Shown one piece after another: positions 8,196-15,561 of a DNA stretch of 34,123 nt; position 1 is the first letter of the stretch; each line of letters opens with the position of its first letter. Both the position numbers and the translations under genes were made by a program. The notes below the pieces were generated by a model. That model saw only the letters and a list, made by a program, of their open reading frames with translations. It had not been told where the DNA came from and searched no databases. This stretch comes from Phycisphaerales bacterium (lineage in GTDB: Bacteria > Planctomycetota > Phycisphaerae > UBA1845): contig QZJT01000096.1 of the NCBI GenBank assembly GCA_003597935.1, forward strand, positions 1 through 34,123, read 5' to 3'.

Positions 8196-8924
8196 TCAGC
8201 TTGCGACCACGGCCGCACGGGCCTGGCTGCGCCTGCGCCTTGAGTTGACGCCGACGTGGGCTGGAAAGGGCAGGCCGAAAAGGTACCGTGCCGCCCGCAG
8301 GTACATGGGGATCGTGTAGCTCAGCAGCGGATGATATCCGGGTACCAGGCGGGCGCGCCGCAGCGACTCGATGAAGCCGTCGGGCGTCTCGAAGGGCGGC
8401 AGCTCCTGATAGCACGGCCCGATGCTGCACGGCAGATGGGCGTCGCTGCCGACGTAGCGGGGCAACCCGTGACGGCGGGCGAAGGCATCGGCGCGGCGGT
8501 CGGGCGCCCTGGTGAGGTGCTGTGCGTTGACCACCTCCACCGCATCGATCAGGTCCACCATCTGCGACGCGGCCTCGCGCAGTCCGCAGCCGAACACCCG
8601 CGCCTCCATGTGCGGCAGCAGCACGAGGCCGCCCTGCCGCCGGATCTCCTCGGCGGTCACCCGCGCCGACAGGCCCGGCGGGATCCACTCGTGGAGGAAC
8701 AGCCCGATCAGGTGCCCATCGCGGGTGGTGACCTCCTCGCCGACGATCACGTGGCAATTCGCAACCTGCCGCACGCGCAGCGCCCCTTCGATCTCGTCGT
8801 GATCGGTCACGGCCAGGCAGCCGACGCCGTGCGCGTCCGCATATTCTGCCAAGTGCTCGGCCGAGATATCGCTGTCCGGCGAATAATCGGTGTGGATGTG
8901 GATGACCGTCTTGATCGTTTTCAC
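8196..8924 (-). CDS. PHP-domain metal-dependent phosphoesterase
   Basis: Protein of 242 residues of the PHP (polymerase and histidinol phosphatase) superfamily, stand-alone TrpH/YciV-like type, which hydrolyses phosphoesters using a metal cluster. The metal-binding motifs are in order: HIHTDYS near residue 9, TDHDE, GEEVT, LPHMEARVFG and GSDAHL. The start is a GTG at 8924 preceded on the minus strand by GGGGAAGAAG, a good ribosome site. Translation could extend to 9014, but that part lacks family similarity. The C-terminus is basic (SRRRRSQAR). No neighbour indicates the substrate; nucleotides or short oligonucleotides are typical for this family. It is convergent with the TPR-like gene. Confidence 0.85.
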   Translation of the reverse strand: MKTIKTVIHIHTDYSPDSDISAEHLAEYADAHGVGCLAVTDHDEIEGALRVRQVANCHVIVGEEVTTRDGHLIGLFLHEWIPPGLSARVTAEEIRRQGGLVLLPHMEARVFGCGLREAASQMVDLIDAVEVVNAQHLTRAPDRRADAFARRHGLPRYVGSDAHLPCSIGPCYQELPPFETPDGFIESLRRARLVPGYHPLLSYTIPMYLRAARYLFGLPFPAHVGVNSRRRRSQARAAVVAS

Positions 8925-9264
8925 GCCGCTTCTTCCCCTGGTCCGCTGGATCCAGCCGGCGTCGCCCCCCGTCCGCCGGCACGGACTGTAGGCCCGCCGG
9001 TCGGGGGAATCCACGTCCGCGAAGGACGGCTCCCTGACGGCCGCAGGCCGCGCTGCGACCGGGAACTCCGCGCCGGCTTATCCGCCGCCCGCCGGGCAGC
9101 GGCCTGCCGCTCGCCGCCCGGGTGCGTTCGTGTACCGGGAACGTGCGTACCCAGCGGCGACGCGGCCGCGAGCGACGACGTCTCCCGCGACCGCGATCTG
9201 TAGGGATTGTGCGATTCAGCGCGCCGGCCCGCAAACCCGGCCCGGCGCAGGAGTCCGTCTCCGC
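8925..9264. other. 340-bp spacer without a supported gene
   Basis: Very GC-rich DNA between the PHP gene and the sugar dehydrogenase gene, both on the minus strand. It holds small imperfect hairpins, for example AGCGGC facing GCCGCT near 9105. I see no coding sequence, RNA gene or clear terminator. Confidence 0.5.
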
Positions 9265-10710
9265 TTACGGGCAGTTCACGTCGATTGCGGGCTTGCAGTC
9301 CGCCGGGTCGAGCAGTTGCACGCTGACGGCGCCTTCGTAGCAGCACTCCTTCGTCTTCGCCTTCTTGCCGTTGATCTCGACGTCGTATTCGTCGTCGCCG
9401 ATGCCGATGAGCACCGAGAGGCCGTCGCTGAGGTCGTTGGTGAGCTTGACGACCGCCTTGACGAAGCCGTTGTTGTTGCAGTTCGCCTTGAACTTCCTGA
9501 TGTCCTCGCACGGCGGCGCGGCTGAGATGATCTTGAAGATCTCGCCGCCCCGGTCACAGATGTACAGTTCGCCGTGGCCGTCCTCGCCGAACGAGGCGAT
9601 GTCGCTGAGAATGAAGTCGGGCGCCCTCAATTCGGTCGTGCGCTCGACGTGTTCGCTGATGTTGTTGCCGTCGTAGCGCAGCGACCAGATGCGGTCCGAG
9701 GAATAGTCGGCGTAGAAGTAGGTGCCCTGCAGGGCCGGAATGGCCGAGCCGCGGTAGACGTAGCCGCCGGTGATGCACTGCCCCAGCCCGCGGCCCACGT
9801 CGAGGATCGGCGGCAGCAGGTTTTCGTCGCCGCAACGGCAGAAGCGGCTTTGCTGAGCGCCGCAGGCGAAGCCCTCCTCGCATTTCCAGCCGTAGTTCTC
9901 GCCGCCGGTGCTGTCGCCGGGCTGGAAGTCGATCTCCTCGCGGTTGCTCTGTCCGACGTCGCCGATGTAGAGGTCTCCGGTGTCACGATCGAATCCGGCC
10001 CGCCACGGATTGCGCAGGCCGTAGGCCCAGATCTCGTCGCGGCCGGGCTTGTCCACGAAGGGATTGGTCGGCGGAATGGCGTAGTTGTTGTTCGGGTCGC
10101 CGGGGAAGTCGTCGCCGTCCACGTCGATGCGCAGCATCTTGCCGAGCAGGATATCAAGGTTCTGTGCCCGGTCGCCGGGATCGTTGCCGCTGCCGCCGTC
10201 GCCCATCGACACGTACAGGTATCCGTCGTTGGGGCCGAACCCGATCCAGCCGCCGTTGTGATTGGAGAACGGCTGGTCGATCGTGAAGAGCTGCAGCGCG
10301 CTGTTGGGGTCGGCCACGTTCGGGTCCTTGTCGGACACCTTGTAGCGCGCCACCACCGTGTCGCCGTCGCCCGGCCGCGAGTAGTTCACGTAGAAATAGC
10401 CGTTCTGGTCATAGTCCGGGTGGAACGCCAGCCCCAGCAGGCCCTGTTCGCCGACGGATTGCACCGCGATGGTGATAAACGGCGTCGGCAGCAGGCTTTC
10501 ATTCGTCAGGTCGAGGATGCGGATCTGGCCGCCCTGCTGCACGATGAACAGCCGCTCGGTGTCCCCGGGAGGGGCCGTGGCGAAAAGCGACCCGTTGAGT
10601 CCGACCGCCACCCGTTTGGTCGTCAACGACTGGCCCTGTGCCACGCACGCACCGAGCGCCAGCACACCCACACACGCGCACGCAAGGCTTTGACGAGCGA
10701 TCAGTTGCAT
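9265..10710 (-). CDS. Secreted PQQ-type sugar dehydrogenase (GSDH family) with extra C-terminal domain
   Basis: Exported protein of 481 residues. A signal peptide (ACACVGVLALGACVAQG) precedes a six-bladed beta-propeller of the glucose/sorbosone dehydrogenase family, whose members oxidise aldoses with PQQ in the periplasm. Recognisable family blocks are GLLGLAFHPDY, YVNYSRP, SMGDGGSGNDP, LLGKMLRIDVDGDD, IWAYGLRNPWR and LYIGDVGQ. An insert with several Cys lies near residue 285. From about residue 398 a separate Cys-containing domain begins (IRKFKANC, CCYEGAV, LLDPADC) that resembles the end of the secreted S8 protease. The ATG at 10710 has AAAGGG at good spacing. Substrate and PQQ use are assumed from the family. 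Confidence 0.88.
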   Translation of the reverse strand: MQLIARQSLACACVGVLALGACVAQGQSLTTKRVAVGLNGSLFATAPPGDTERLFIVQQGGQIRILDLTNESLLPTPFITIAVQSVGEQGLLGLAFHPDYDQNGYFYVNYSRPGDGDTVVARYKVSDKDPNVADPNSALQLFTIDQPFSNHNGGWIGFGPNDGYLYVSMGDGGSGNDPGDRAQNLDILLGKMLRIDVDGDDFPGDPNNNYAIPPTNPFVDKPGRDEIWAYGLRNPWRAGFDRDTGDLYIGDVGQSNREEIDFQPGDSTGGENYGWKCEEGFACGAQQSRFCRCGDENLLPPILDVGRGLGQCITGGYVYRGSAIPALQGTYFYADYSSDRIWSLRYDGNNISEHVERTTELRAPDFILSDIASFGEDGHGELYICDRGGEIFKIISAAPPCEDIRKFKANCNNNGFVKAVVKLTNDLSDGLSVLIGIGDDEYDVEINGKKAKTKECCYEGAVSVQLLDPADCKPAIDVNCP

Positions 10711-10821
10711 GACACACCCTTTCTGAAGAGGGACCTATCTTGTCAGGGTCCTTCGTGATGGACCCTCTTTGGCATTGGAGCGGCCCGCCCCCGCGCACCG
10801 GTTGTCCGGTAACGCACGTCC

Positions 10822-10847
10822 GGCGGCAAGGCCTCAGCCTTGTCGCC
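10822..10847. repeat. Strong hairpin in the sugar dehydrogenase-truB spacer
   Basis: GGCGGCAAGGC and GCCTTGTCGCC face each other across a CTCA loop, with one mismatch. It lies in the 5' region of the minus-strand sugar dehydrogenase. Function is unknown; it may be part of the palindromic repeat set. Confidence 0.7.
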
Positions 10848-10914
10848 ATCGTCAGACAGTATATCGTCGTCGGGCGGTCGTCGCAACGCCGGGGCGATCG
10901 GCGGAGAATGGCGG

Positions 10915-11082
10915 GGTGCGTGACGGCATCGGCGGGACCGCCCAGCGAGCCGCGTGGCTTCAGCCCGCGCGGAGTCTCCTTCGCCGCGACGGTTGCCGTT
11001 GCCGAAAGGATCGCCCCAGCGTGCCAGGGGCGATTCGGGCGTTGTTGGCCAGATCCGGCCCAACTGTGATGCACACCGACCG
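10915..11082 (+). repeat. Family A palindromic element, copy 2
   Basis: The left end GGTGCGTGAC is followed by ATCGGCGGG. The core at 10944-10976 starts AGCGAGCCGCGTGGCTTC. A perfect 8-bp stem (ATCGCCCC facing GGGGCGAT) lies near 11015-11040. The right end, near 11070, resembles an inverted copy of the left end (GTGATGCACACC). The element fills much of the spacer before truB. Confidence 0.65.
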
Positions 11083-11132
11083 CTGGTATCCGTAAGATCT
11101 CCGGGCAGAGTCGAGACGGACGGCGTAGCCTC

Positions 11133-11882
11133 ATGGACGGCATCATCAACCTGAACAAGCCCCTCGGCGTCACTTCCGCCAAAGCGCTCTACCGGGTGCG
11201 GAAGATCACCGGCCAGCGCAAGAGCGGACACGCCGGCACGCTCGATCCAGCCGCCACCGGCGTTCTGGTGCTCTGCCTGGGCAAAGCGACGCGCCTGGTC
11301 GAGCGGATCATGGCCCAACCCAAGGTCTACCTGGCGCACGCCCGTCTGGACGTGACCAGCGCCACGCTCGATGCGGAGGGGCGGCTCGCGCCGGTGGCCG
11401 TGGACCGTGTCCCGACGCTCGAACAGGTGTGTGACGCCCTGTACGGGTTCCTCGGCACGACGTTACAGGTTCCGCCGGCCGTCAGCGCCGTCAAGCTCGG
11501 CGGTGTGCCGGCCTACCGACGGGTGCGGAAGGGCGAGGCGGTGGCGATCGCGCCCCGTCCGGTGCGGATCGACTGGATCGAGCTGGTGGAATATCAGTGG
11601 CCGCAAGTCACTATCCGCCTTTGTTGCGGGCGGGGAACGTACGTGCGGGCGATCGTCCGCGACCTGGGCGCGGTACTGCACGTCGGTGGGTGTCTGACCG
11701 GGCTTGCCCGGGAGCGCGTGGGGCCGTTCGAACTCGAGGCGGCCTGCTCCATCGAGCAGCTCGAAGGCGGCGCCGATCCCGCTGCGTTCCTCATGCCGCT
11801 TTCGGAAGCGGAGCGCCGTGTTCAGACGGTGACGGCGATTGCGGCGCCGGCGTCGGCTCGGGTATCGACCGGATGCGGCTGA
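11133..11882 (+). CDS. truB: tRNA pseudouridine(55) synthase TruB
   Basis: Protein of 249 residues that isomerises U55 of the tRNA T-loop to pseudouridine. The family start block GIINLNKPLGVTS is followed by the catalytic motif GHAGTLDP with nucleophile D38 and then ATGVLVLCLGKATRL. Further TruB blocks are QVPPAVSAVKLGG, PAYRRVRKGE and CGRGTYVRAIVRDLG. Length fits the short TruB form without a large PUA extension. The region upstream of the ATG is only weakly ribosome-site-like (GGACGG). In many bacteria truB lies with rbfA and infB; here it stands alone after a repeat-filled spacer. Confidence 0.95.
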   Translation: MDGIINLNKPLGVTSAKALYRVRKITGQRKSGHAGTLDPAATGVLVLCLGKATRLVERIMAQPKVYLAHARLDVTSATLDAEGRLAPVAVDRVPTLEQVCDALYGFLGTTLQVPPAVSAVKLGGVPAYRRVRKGEAVAIAPRPVRIDWIELVEYQWPQVTIRLCCGRGTYVRAIVRDLGAVLHVGGCLTGLARERVGPFELEAACSIEQLEGGADPAAFLMPLSEAERRVQTVTAIAAPASARVSTGCG

Positions 11883-11909
11883 TCGCGTGGTGGGCTGGCT
11901 GCCCCATTG

Positions 11910-11925
11910 CGAGCCGCGCGGCTCG
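11910..11925. repeat. Perfect 16-bp palindrome downstream of truB
   Basis: CGAGCCGCGCGGCTCG reads the same on both strands, 27 bases after the truB stop. It is related to the GAGCCGCG core of family A repeats. It could help end transcription, but no U run follows. Confidence 0.7.
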
Positions 11926-12032
11926 AAGCCCGCGGTTCACCGCCGGCGCGCCGGTGCTACGCAACGACGCGGCCGCGCGCCCGATCGAGTCGAGCGCGCG
12001 GCCACAGCTATGGCTGATCCCGGGTGTCTGCG

Positions 12033-12875
12033 CTAGTTGGAGCAGTCACACCGGACGAACTTGGCGAGGCACTTGCCCTTCTCTTCCGGATCGTTGCAGG
12101 GCAGCTTCCTCGTGATCTTCTTCTTGCAGTCCTCTACGCTGCCGCAGATGGCGTCGTTGGTCGTCTCGCACCCCTCGACCTTCGCCGGGCACTTGGAAAC
12201 CCTGCACTTCTTCTTCTTCACTTTCGTGTTCTCGTACCTGCACGTCGGTGGCACCGTGAGGCTGATGTCATCGATGAAGCTGTCGCTGGAGGCGCTCATG
12301 TGGAACGCCACCAGATCATCGGGACCGCCGAACACGTTGTAGACGCCTTCCGACACCTTTCGACCGTCGTAGAACATGTTCAGCGTGTTCGCCTGGATGT
12401 CCACGTCGACGCGCAGCTCCTTCCAGTCGCCGTACTGGATGTCCACGTCCTCGAAGCGCCGGATGCCGTCCCGCACCTTGCCCTCGAACGAGAAGACCGC
12501 GTCGATCGTCCGCGTCGCCGTACACGCGTCGGCGTCGTACTCGTTATAACCCCTGATGAACAGGTCCTGGTGCTCCTCCTTGTTCGGGATCTTGAGCCAC
12601 ACGGCAAGCCGGAACTTCTTCTCGCCGCCGAGGTCGATCGGTTGGACGATACTGCCGAAACCGGTCCTCAGCCCGTTGGGACGGCTGATGCGCTCGGCGG
12701 ACGTCACGCACATATCGCGGAGTCGCCCGCAGAACCCCTCCCAGCCGCCAAGGCCACGGTCGAGCAAGCAGTCGCCGTCGCTGTAGCTGTCGAAGTTCTC
12801 CTCCCACTGCGCCGACGCGATCAACGGAAAAGCCAGCGCCGCCAGGACGACCGCCCCCTGCCTAACAACCCTCAT
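12033..12875 (-). CDS. Secreted hypothetical protein, lectin-like domain plus Cys-rich tail
   Basis: Exported protein of 280 residues; I do not recognise a named family. A signal peptide (VVLAALAFPLIASA) is followed by EENFDSYSDGD, a start often seen in concanavalin-like jelly-roll domains of planctomycete secreted proteins. The beta-rich domain (about residues 22-205) contains phrases such as WKELRVDVDIQANTLNMFYDG and SFIDDISL that fit such a fold. The last 65 residues are Lys- and Cys-rich (KKKKC, CETTNDAIC, CKKK, CLAKFVRCDC), with around ten cysteines that probably form disulphides. The ATG is fixed by a perfect AGGAGG at 12883-12888. Carbohydrate or surface binding is inferred only. Confidence 0.82.
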   Translation of the reverse strand: MRVVRQGAVVLAALAFPLIASAQWEENFDSYSDGDCLLDRGLGGWEGFCGRLRDMCVTSAERISRPNGLRTGFGSIVQPIDLGGEKKFRLAVWLKIPNKEEHQDLFIRGYNEYDADACTATRTIDAVFSFEGKVRDGIRRFEDVDIQYGDWKELRVDVDIQANTLNMFYDGRKVSEGVYNVFGGPDDLVAFHMSASSDSFIDDISLTVPPTCRYENTKVKKKKCRVSKCPAKVEGCETTNDAICGSVEDCKKKITRKLPCNDPEEKGKCLAKFVRCDCSN

Positions 12876-12888
12876 CGTACAACCTCCT

Positions 12889-13284
12889 ACAGAATGAGTT
12901 CATGGCGCACAAAGAGATGCTCGCTCATGCCCGGCCGGCACTCCCGGCCTCACAAGCGCTCCGTCGCCCTTTCCGGCCGGCACACTCGCCGACACCCTCT
13001 TGTGCTCCCGCGTTTCTCTGCGACGGGACTCACCACACCCCCCGGAACACGGATCCCCCCACGGGCTGCCGTAACCGACGATTCGGGTCGTGCGGTTCCC
13101 TGCTTATCTTACCGGCTTGGGCGGAAAAAGCAACCCCGACGCTTGAGATGGGTGATCCGAACTGCGGTCCGAGCCATGCACGGGGCCGCAGGCTCTGTTA
13201 TGGGCTTCGACCCTCCTGGCGGCCATCTTCGGTCGCGGTTGGGATTCCCTCTCGCCCCAGTGCCCCCCGCCGGAAAGGGGACGG
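12889..13284. other. Spacer of about 400 bp upstream of the GbsR-like regulator gene
   Basis: Lies between two divergent genes. I see no gene with convincing codon character or family similarity. The regulator promoter and dyad lie at its right end. Confidence 0.5.
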
Positions 13285-13313
13285 TGGAAATCACTTCCTT
13301 CTGGCGATACAAT
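13285..13313 (+). promoter_or_regulatory. Probable promoter of the GbsR/MarR-type regulator
   Basis: A -10-like TACAAT (13308-13313) lies 17 bp after a -35-like TGGAAA (13285-13290, four of six consensus bases). A start point near 13320 would fall inside the dyad at 13316-13333. Confidence 0.5.
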
Positions 13314-13315
13314 AG

Positions 13316-13333
13316 TTTCAATGACGATTGAAA
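13316..13333. promoter_or_regulatory. Candidate operator dyad (autoregulation)
   Basis: TTTCAAT and ATTGAAA form perfect 7-bp arms around a 4-bp GACG spacer, three bases after the -10 hexamer and 39 bp before the ATG at 13373. The size and placement suit a dimeric winged-helix repressor acting on its own gene. Confidence 0.55.
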
Positions 13334-13372
13334 GATTCCGGTCGTCCACCGGGCCCGGGAGGTATCGGACCT

Positions 13373-13915
13373 ATGCACAACTCACGCCTGGAAGCCGCCA
13401 CCGCCCTCTTCATCCGCCGATGGGGTGAGATGGGCGCCAGTTGGGGCATCAGCCGGACGATGGCCGAGATCCACGCCCTCCTGTTCCTGACCACCGAGCC
13501 GCTCTGCACGGACGACATCATGGAACGCTTGCAGGTATCGCGCGGCAGCGCCAGCACCAACCTGCGGCAACTGGTCAACTGGGGGCTGATCTACCGCGTC
13601 CATCAGCGCGGCGACCGCAAGGAGTACTTCGAGGCCGAGCACGACGTCTGGCAGATGTTTGAGATCATCACGCGCGAGCGCAGCCGCCGGGAGGTCCAAC
13701 CGATCGTCGAGACGATCGAGAAGTGCCTCGAGATGATCAGCCAGGACGGCGACGCCGAAACCACCCCGCGGGCGGAAGCGGCCCGGCGGCGGATGGCGGC
13801 CATGCACGACTTCTTCTCCACCATGAACAGGCTCTTCAACCTGATGGTGAAAGTCGGCCCGCGCGGGCTTTCGCCCATGACCAGGGCGATCGAGAAACTC
13901 CAGCGTCTGGCGTGA
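13373..13915 (+). CDS. GbsR/MarR-family winged-helix transcriptional regulator
   Basis: DNA-binding protein of 180 residues. The N-terminal part (FIRRWGEMGASWGISRTMAE) and the winged-helix segment (DDIMERLQVSRGSASTNLRQ, then LVNWGLIYRV and GDRKEYFEAE) match the GbsR branch of MarR-type regulators, best known for control of glycine-betaine synthesis and transport genes. A long C-terminal helical region probably dimerises. The ATG at 13373 has GGGAGG ten bases upstream; an in-frame TTG at 13328 is less likely because it overlaps the dyad. No osmolyte genes are nearby, so the target is open. The promoter dyad suggests self-repression. A 12-40 bp gap to the dihydroorotate dehydrogenase gene allows co-transcription. 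Confidence 0.85.
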   Translation: MHNSRLEAATALFIRRWGEMGASWGISRTMAEIHALLFLTTEPLCTDDIMERLQVSRGSASTNLRQLVNWGLIYRVHQRGDRKEYFEAEHDVWQMFEIITRERSRREVQPIVETIEKCLEMISQDGDAETTPRAEAARRRMAAMHDFFSTMNRLFNLMVKVGPRGLSPMTRAIEKLQRLA

Positions 13916-13952
13916 CGGCCCCGCGCGGTTGACAGTCGTCGGGCGGGTGCGG

Positions 13953-14915
13953 ATGCTGGCCGGCATGGTTTCCACCGGTCCCGCCGCCGCCCCGGTCGAT
14001 CTGTCGGTCGATTTCGCCGGGCTGCACCTGGTCAACCCGGTCACGACGGCGTCCGGGACCTGCGGCTACGGCGCCGAACTGGCCGAGTATCTCGACCTGC
14101 GCCAGCTCGGCGGCTTCGTGACCAAGGCCGTCACCCGCGAGCCGCGCAAGGGCAACCCGCCGGTGCGGACGGTCGAAACCGGCGGCGGCATGCTCAACGC
14201 CATCGGGCTGGCCAACGTCGGGCTGGAGCGGTTCCTGGTCGAGAAGATTCCCTATCTGCGAACCGCGCCCACCACCGTCATCGTCAACGTCGCCGGACAC
14301 CGGGTCGAGGACTATGCGGCGGTGTGCGAACGGCTGGACGGCGAGTCGTGCGTCGCCGCTCTGGAGCTGAACGTCTCGTGCCCTAACGTGGCCGAGGGGC
14401 TGGAGTTCGGCACCGACCCGGTGCGGCTGGCGCAGTTGGTGAGGGTCGTGCGGGAGGCCGTGTCGCGGGCGAAGCTGATCGTGAAACTCTCGCCCAACGT
14501 GACCGACATCACGGCCGTCGCCCGCGCCGCCATCGACGCCGGCGCCGACGCCCTGTCCATGATCAACACCCTGACCGGGATGGCCATCCACGCCGAGACG
14601 CGGCGGCCGATCCTGGCCAACGTGACCGGCGGCCTCTCCGGACCGGCGATCAAGCCCGTGGCGCTGGCGATGATCCACGCCGTCTACCGCTCGGTCGCCG
14701 GCCCGGCTGGGGTCCCCATCCTCGGTTCGGGCGGCATCTGCACCTGGCGGGACGCGGTGGAGTTCATGCTGGCGGGGGCCACGGCCGTGTCGATCGGCAC
14801 CGCCCTGTTCATCGACCCCACGGCCCCGCAGCGCGTGGTCAGCGGCCTGGAGGACTATCTCCGCCGTCACCGCATGACTTCCGTCCGGGAACTGATCGGC
14901 GGGCTCCAGGTGTGA
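13953..14915 (+). CDS. pyrD: Dihydroorotate dehydrogenase, class 1B type
   Basis: Protein of 320 residues that oxidises dihydroorotate to orotate in pyrimidine synthesis, with FMN in a TIM barrel. Class 1 features are NPVTTASGTCGYGAE, GGFVTKAVTREPRKGNPP, NAIGLANVG, the catalytic cysteine C143 in LNVSCPNV, KLSPNVTDI, GLSGPAIKPVAL and GSGGI. The catalytic Cys, instead of Ser, marks class 1. In class 1B the enzyme pairs with the iron-sulphur/FAD subunit PyrK, but no pyrK is visible nearby. The start could also be ATG 13965; 13953 was chosen for the GGGCGGG stretch upstream. Follows the regulator gene closely on the same strand. Confidence 0.93.
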   Translation: MLAGMVSTGPAAAPVDLSVDFAGLHLVNPVTTASGTCGYGAELAEYLDLRQLGGFVTKAVTREPRKGNPPVRTVETGGGMLNAIGLANVGLERFLVEKIPYLRTAPTTVIVNVAGHRVEDYAAVCERLDGESCVAALELNVSCPNVAEGLEFGTDPVRLAQLVRVVREAVSRAKLIVKLSPNVTDITAVARAAIDAGADALSMINTLTGMAIHAETRRPILANVTGGLSGPAIKPVALAMIHAVYRSVAGPAGVPILGSGGICTWRDAVEFMLAGATAVSIGTALFIDPTAPQRVVSGLEDYLRRHRMTSVRELIGGLQV

Positions 14916-14928
14916 CGATCCGCGGACA

Positions 14929-15080
14929 CGGGCATGACCCGGGCGGCGGCGCCACTCAGCGAGCCGCGTGGCTTCAACCCGCGCGGAGTCGCGCTCGGAA
15001 CAAGCGCTTGCCGTCGAGAGAATGATGCCCCCAGCCTCCCGGGTGGCATCCCGGCGGTCCTGGGCACATCCACCGCGTCT
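14929..15080 (+). repeat. Family A palindromic element, copy 3
   Basis: The core at 14958-14990 matches copy 2 at 32 of 33 positions by hand alignment. A second stem in the same relative place as in copy 2 has different bases that still pair (ATGCC facing GGCAT). The outer ends are degraded. The element starts close behind the dihydroorotate dehydrogenase stop. Confidence 0.65.
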
Positions 15081-15118
15081 GCCACGCGCCCGCCCGGGAC
15101 TGGCGCATCGCCCCGAGC

Positions 15119-15148
15119 TTGACAACCGCTGGCCACGGGCGGAAAGTT
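15119..15148 (+). promoter_or_regulatory. Possible promoter of the acidic lipoprotein gene
   Basis: A perfect -35 TTGACA at 15119-15124 is followed 17-18 bp later by a poor -10 (GAAAGT or AAAGTT). The supporting evidence is the -35 box and the position about 105 bp before the ATG. Confidence 0.3.
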
Positions 15149-15252
15149 TACTCACCTCGATAGTTTTCCGGTGTCAACCATTGCGGCCGCCGGTGACGGT
15201 CACCGGGGGCATCCAGGGCCGGCCGCGGCCCGCATGGTAGGGAGCAGGGTCC

Positions 15253-15480
15253 ATGGCTGCGTGCAGACGTACACGGTGGGTGCTCGCGGGTCTGGCGGCG
15301 CTCGTGATGACGGTCGCCCCCGGCTGCGAACTCGAGTTGGAGGACATCAGCGTCATCGTCGAGCGGGACCGGGATTGGCACGACGACGGCTGGTTCGGCT
15401 TCGACGTCTTCGTCGAAGACGATTGCTGCCGGGATGAGTACTACTACGAGGAGTACTTCTGGGAAGAGTGGTGGCCGTAG
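15253..15480 (+). CDS. Small acidic, aromatic-rich lipoprotein
   Basis: Protein of 75 residues, not assigned to a family. GGGAG at 15240-15244 lies 8 bases before the ATG. A short basic N-terminus and hydrophobic helix (WVLAGLAALVMTVAPG) end at a cysteine, giving a plausible though imperfect lipobox (VAPGC at residues 21-25). The mature part of about 50 residues is extremely acidic and aromatic (DRDWHDDGWFGFDVF, then DDCCRDEYYYEEYFWEEWWP). Such a tail could bind cations or stick to another envelope part, but this is inference. The small size makes it easy to miss in annotation. It is convergent with the E1-alpha gene. Confidence 0.65.
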   Translation: MAACRRTRWVLAGLAALVMTVAPGCELELEDISVIVERDRDWHDDGWFGFDVFVEDDCCRDEYYYEEYFWEEWWP

Positions 15481-15561
15481 GACGTCGCCGTCCGAACGGT
15501 GACCGCGTCAGGCCGTCCCGTCACGGTGGCGGCTCCCAATGACCCTCTCCGCTTCCGTGTG

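Noticed and set aside
12902-13315. 137-codon plus-strand frame in the spacer before the regulator
   Set aside because: It is Pro/Arg/Ser-rich with scattered Cys, has no ribosome site, and overlaps the regulator promoter.
12024-13331. 435-codon plus-strand frame across the Cys-rich gene and spacer
   Set aside because: It is antisense to a gene with signal peptide and perfect AGGAGG. Its own translation has no recognisable features.
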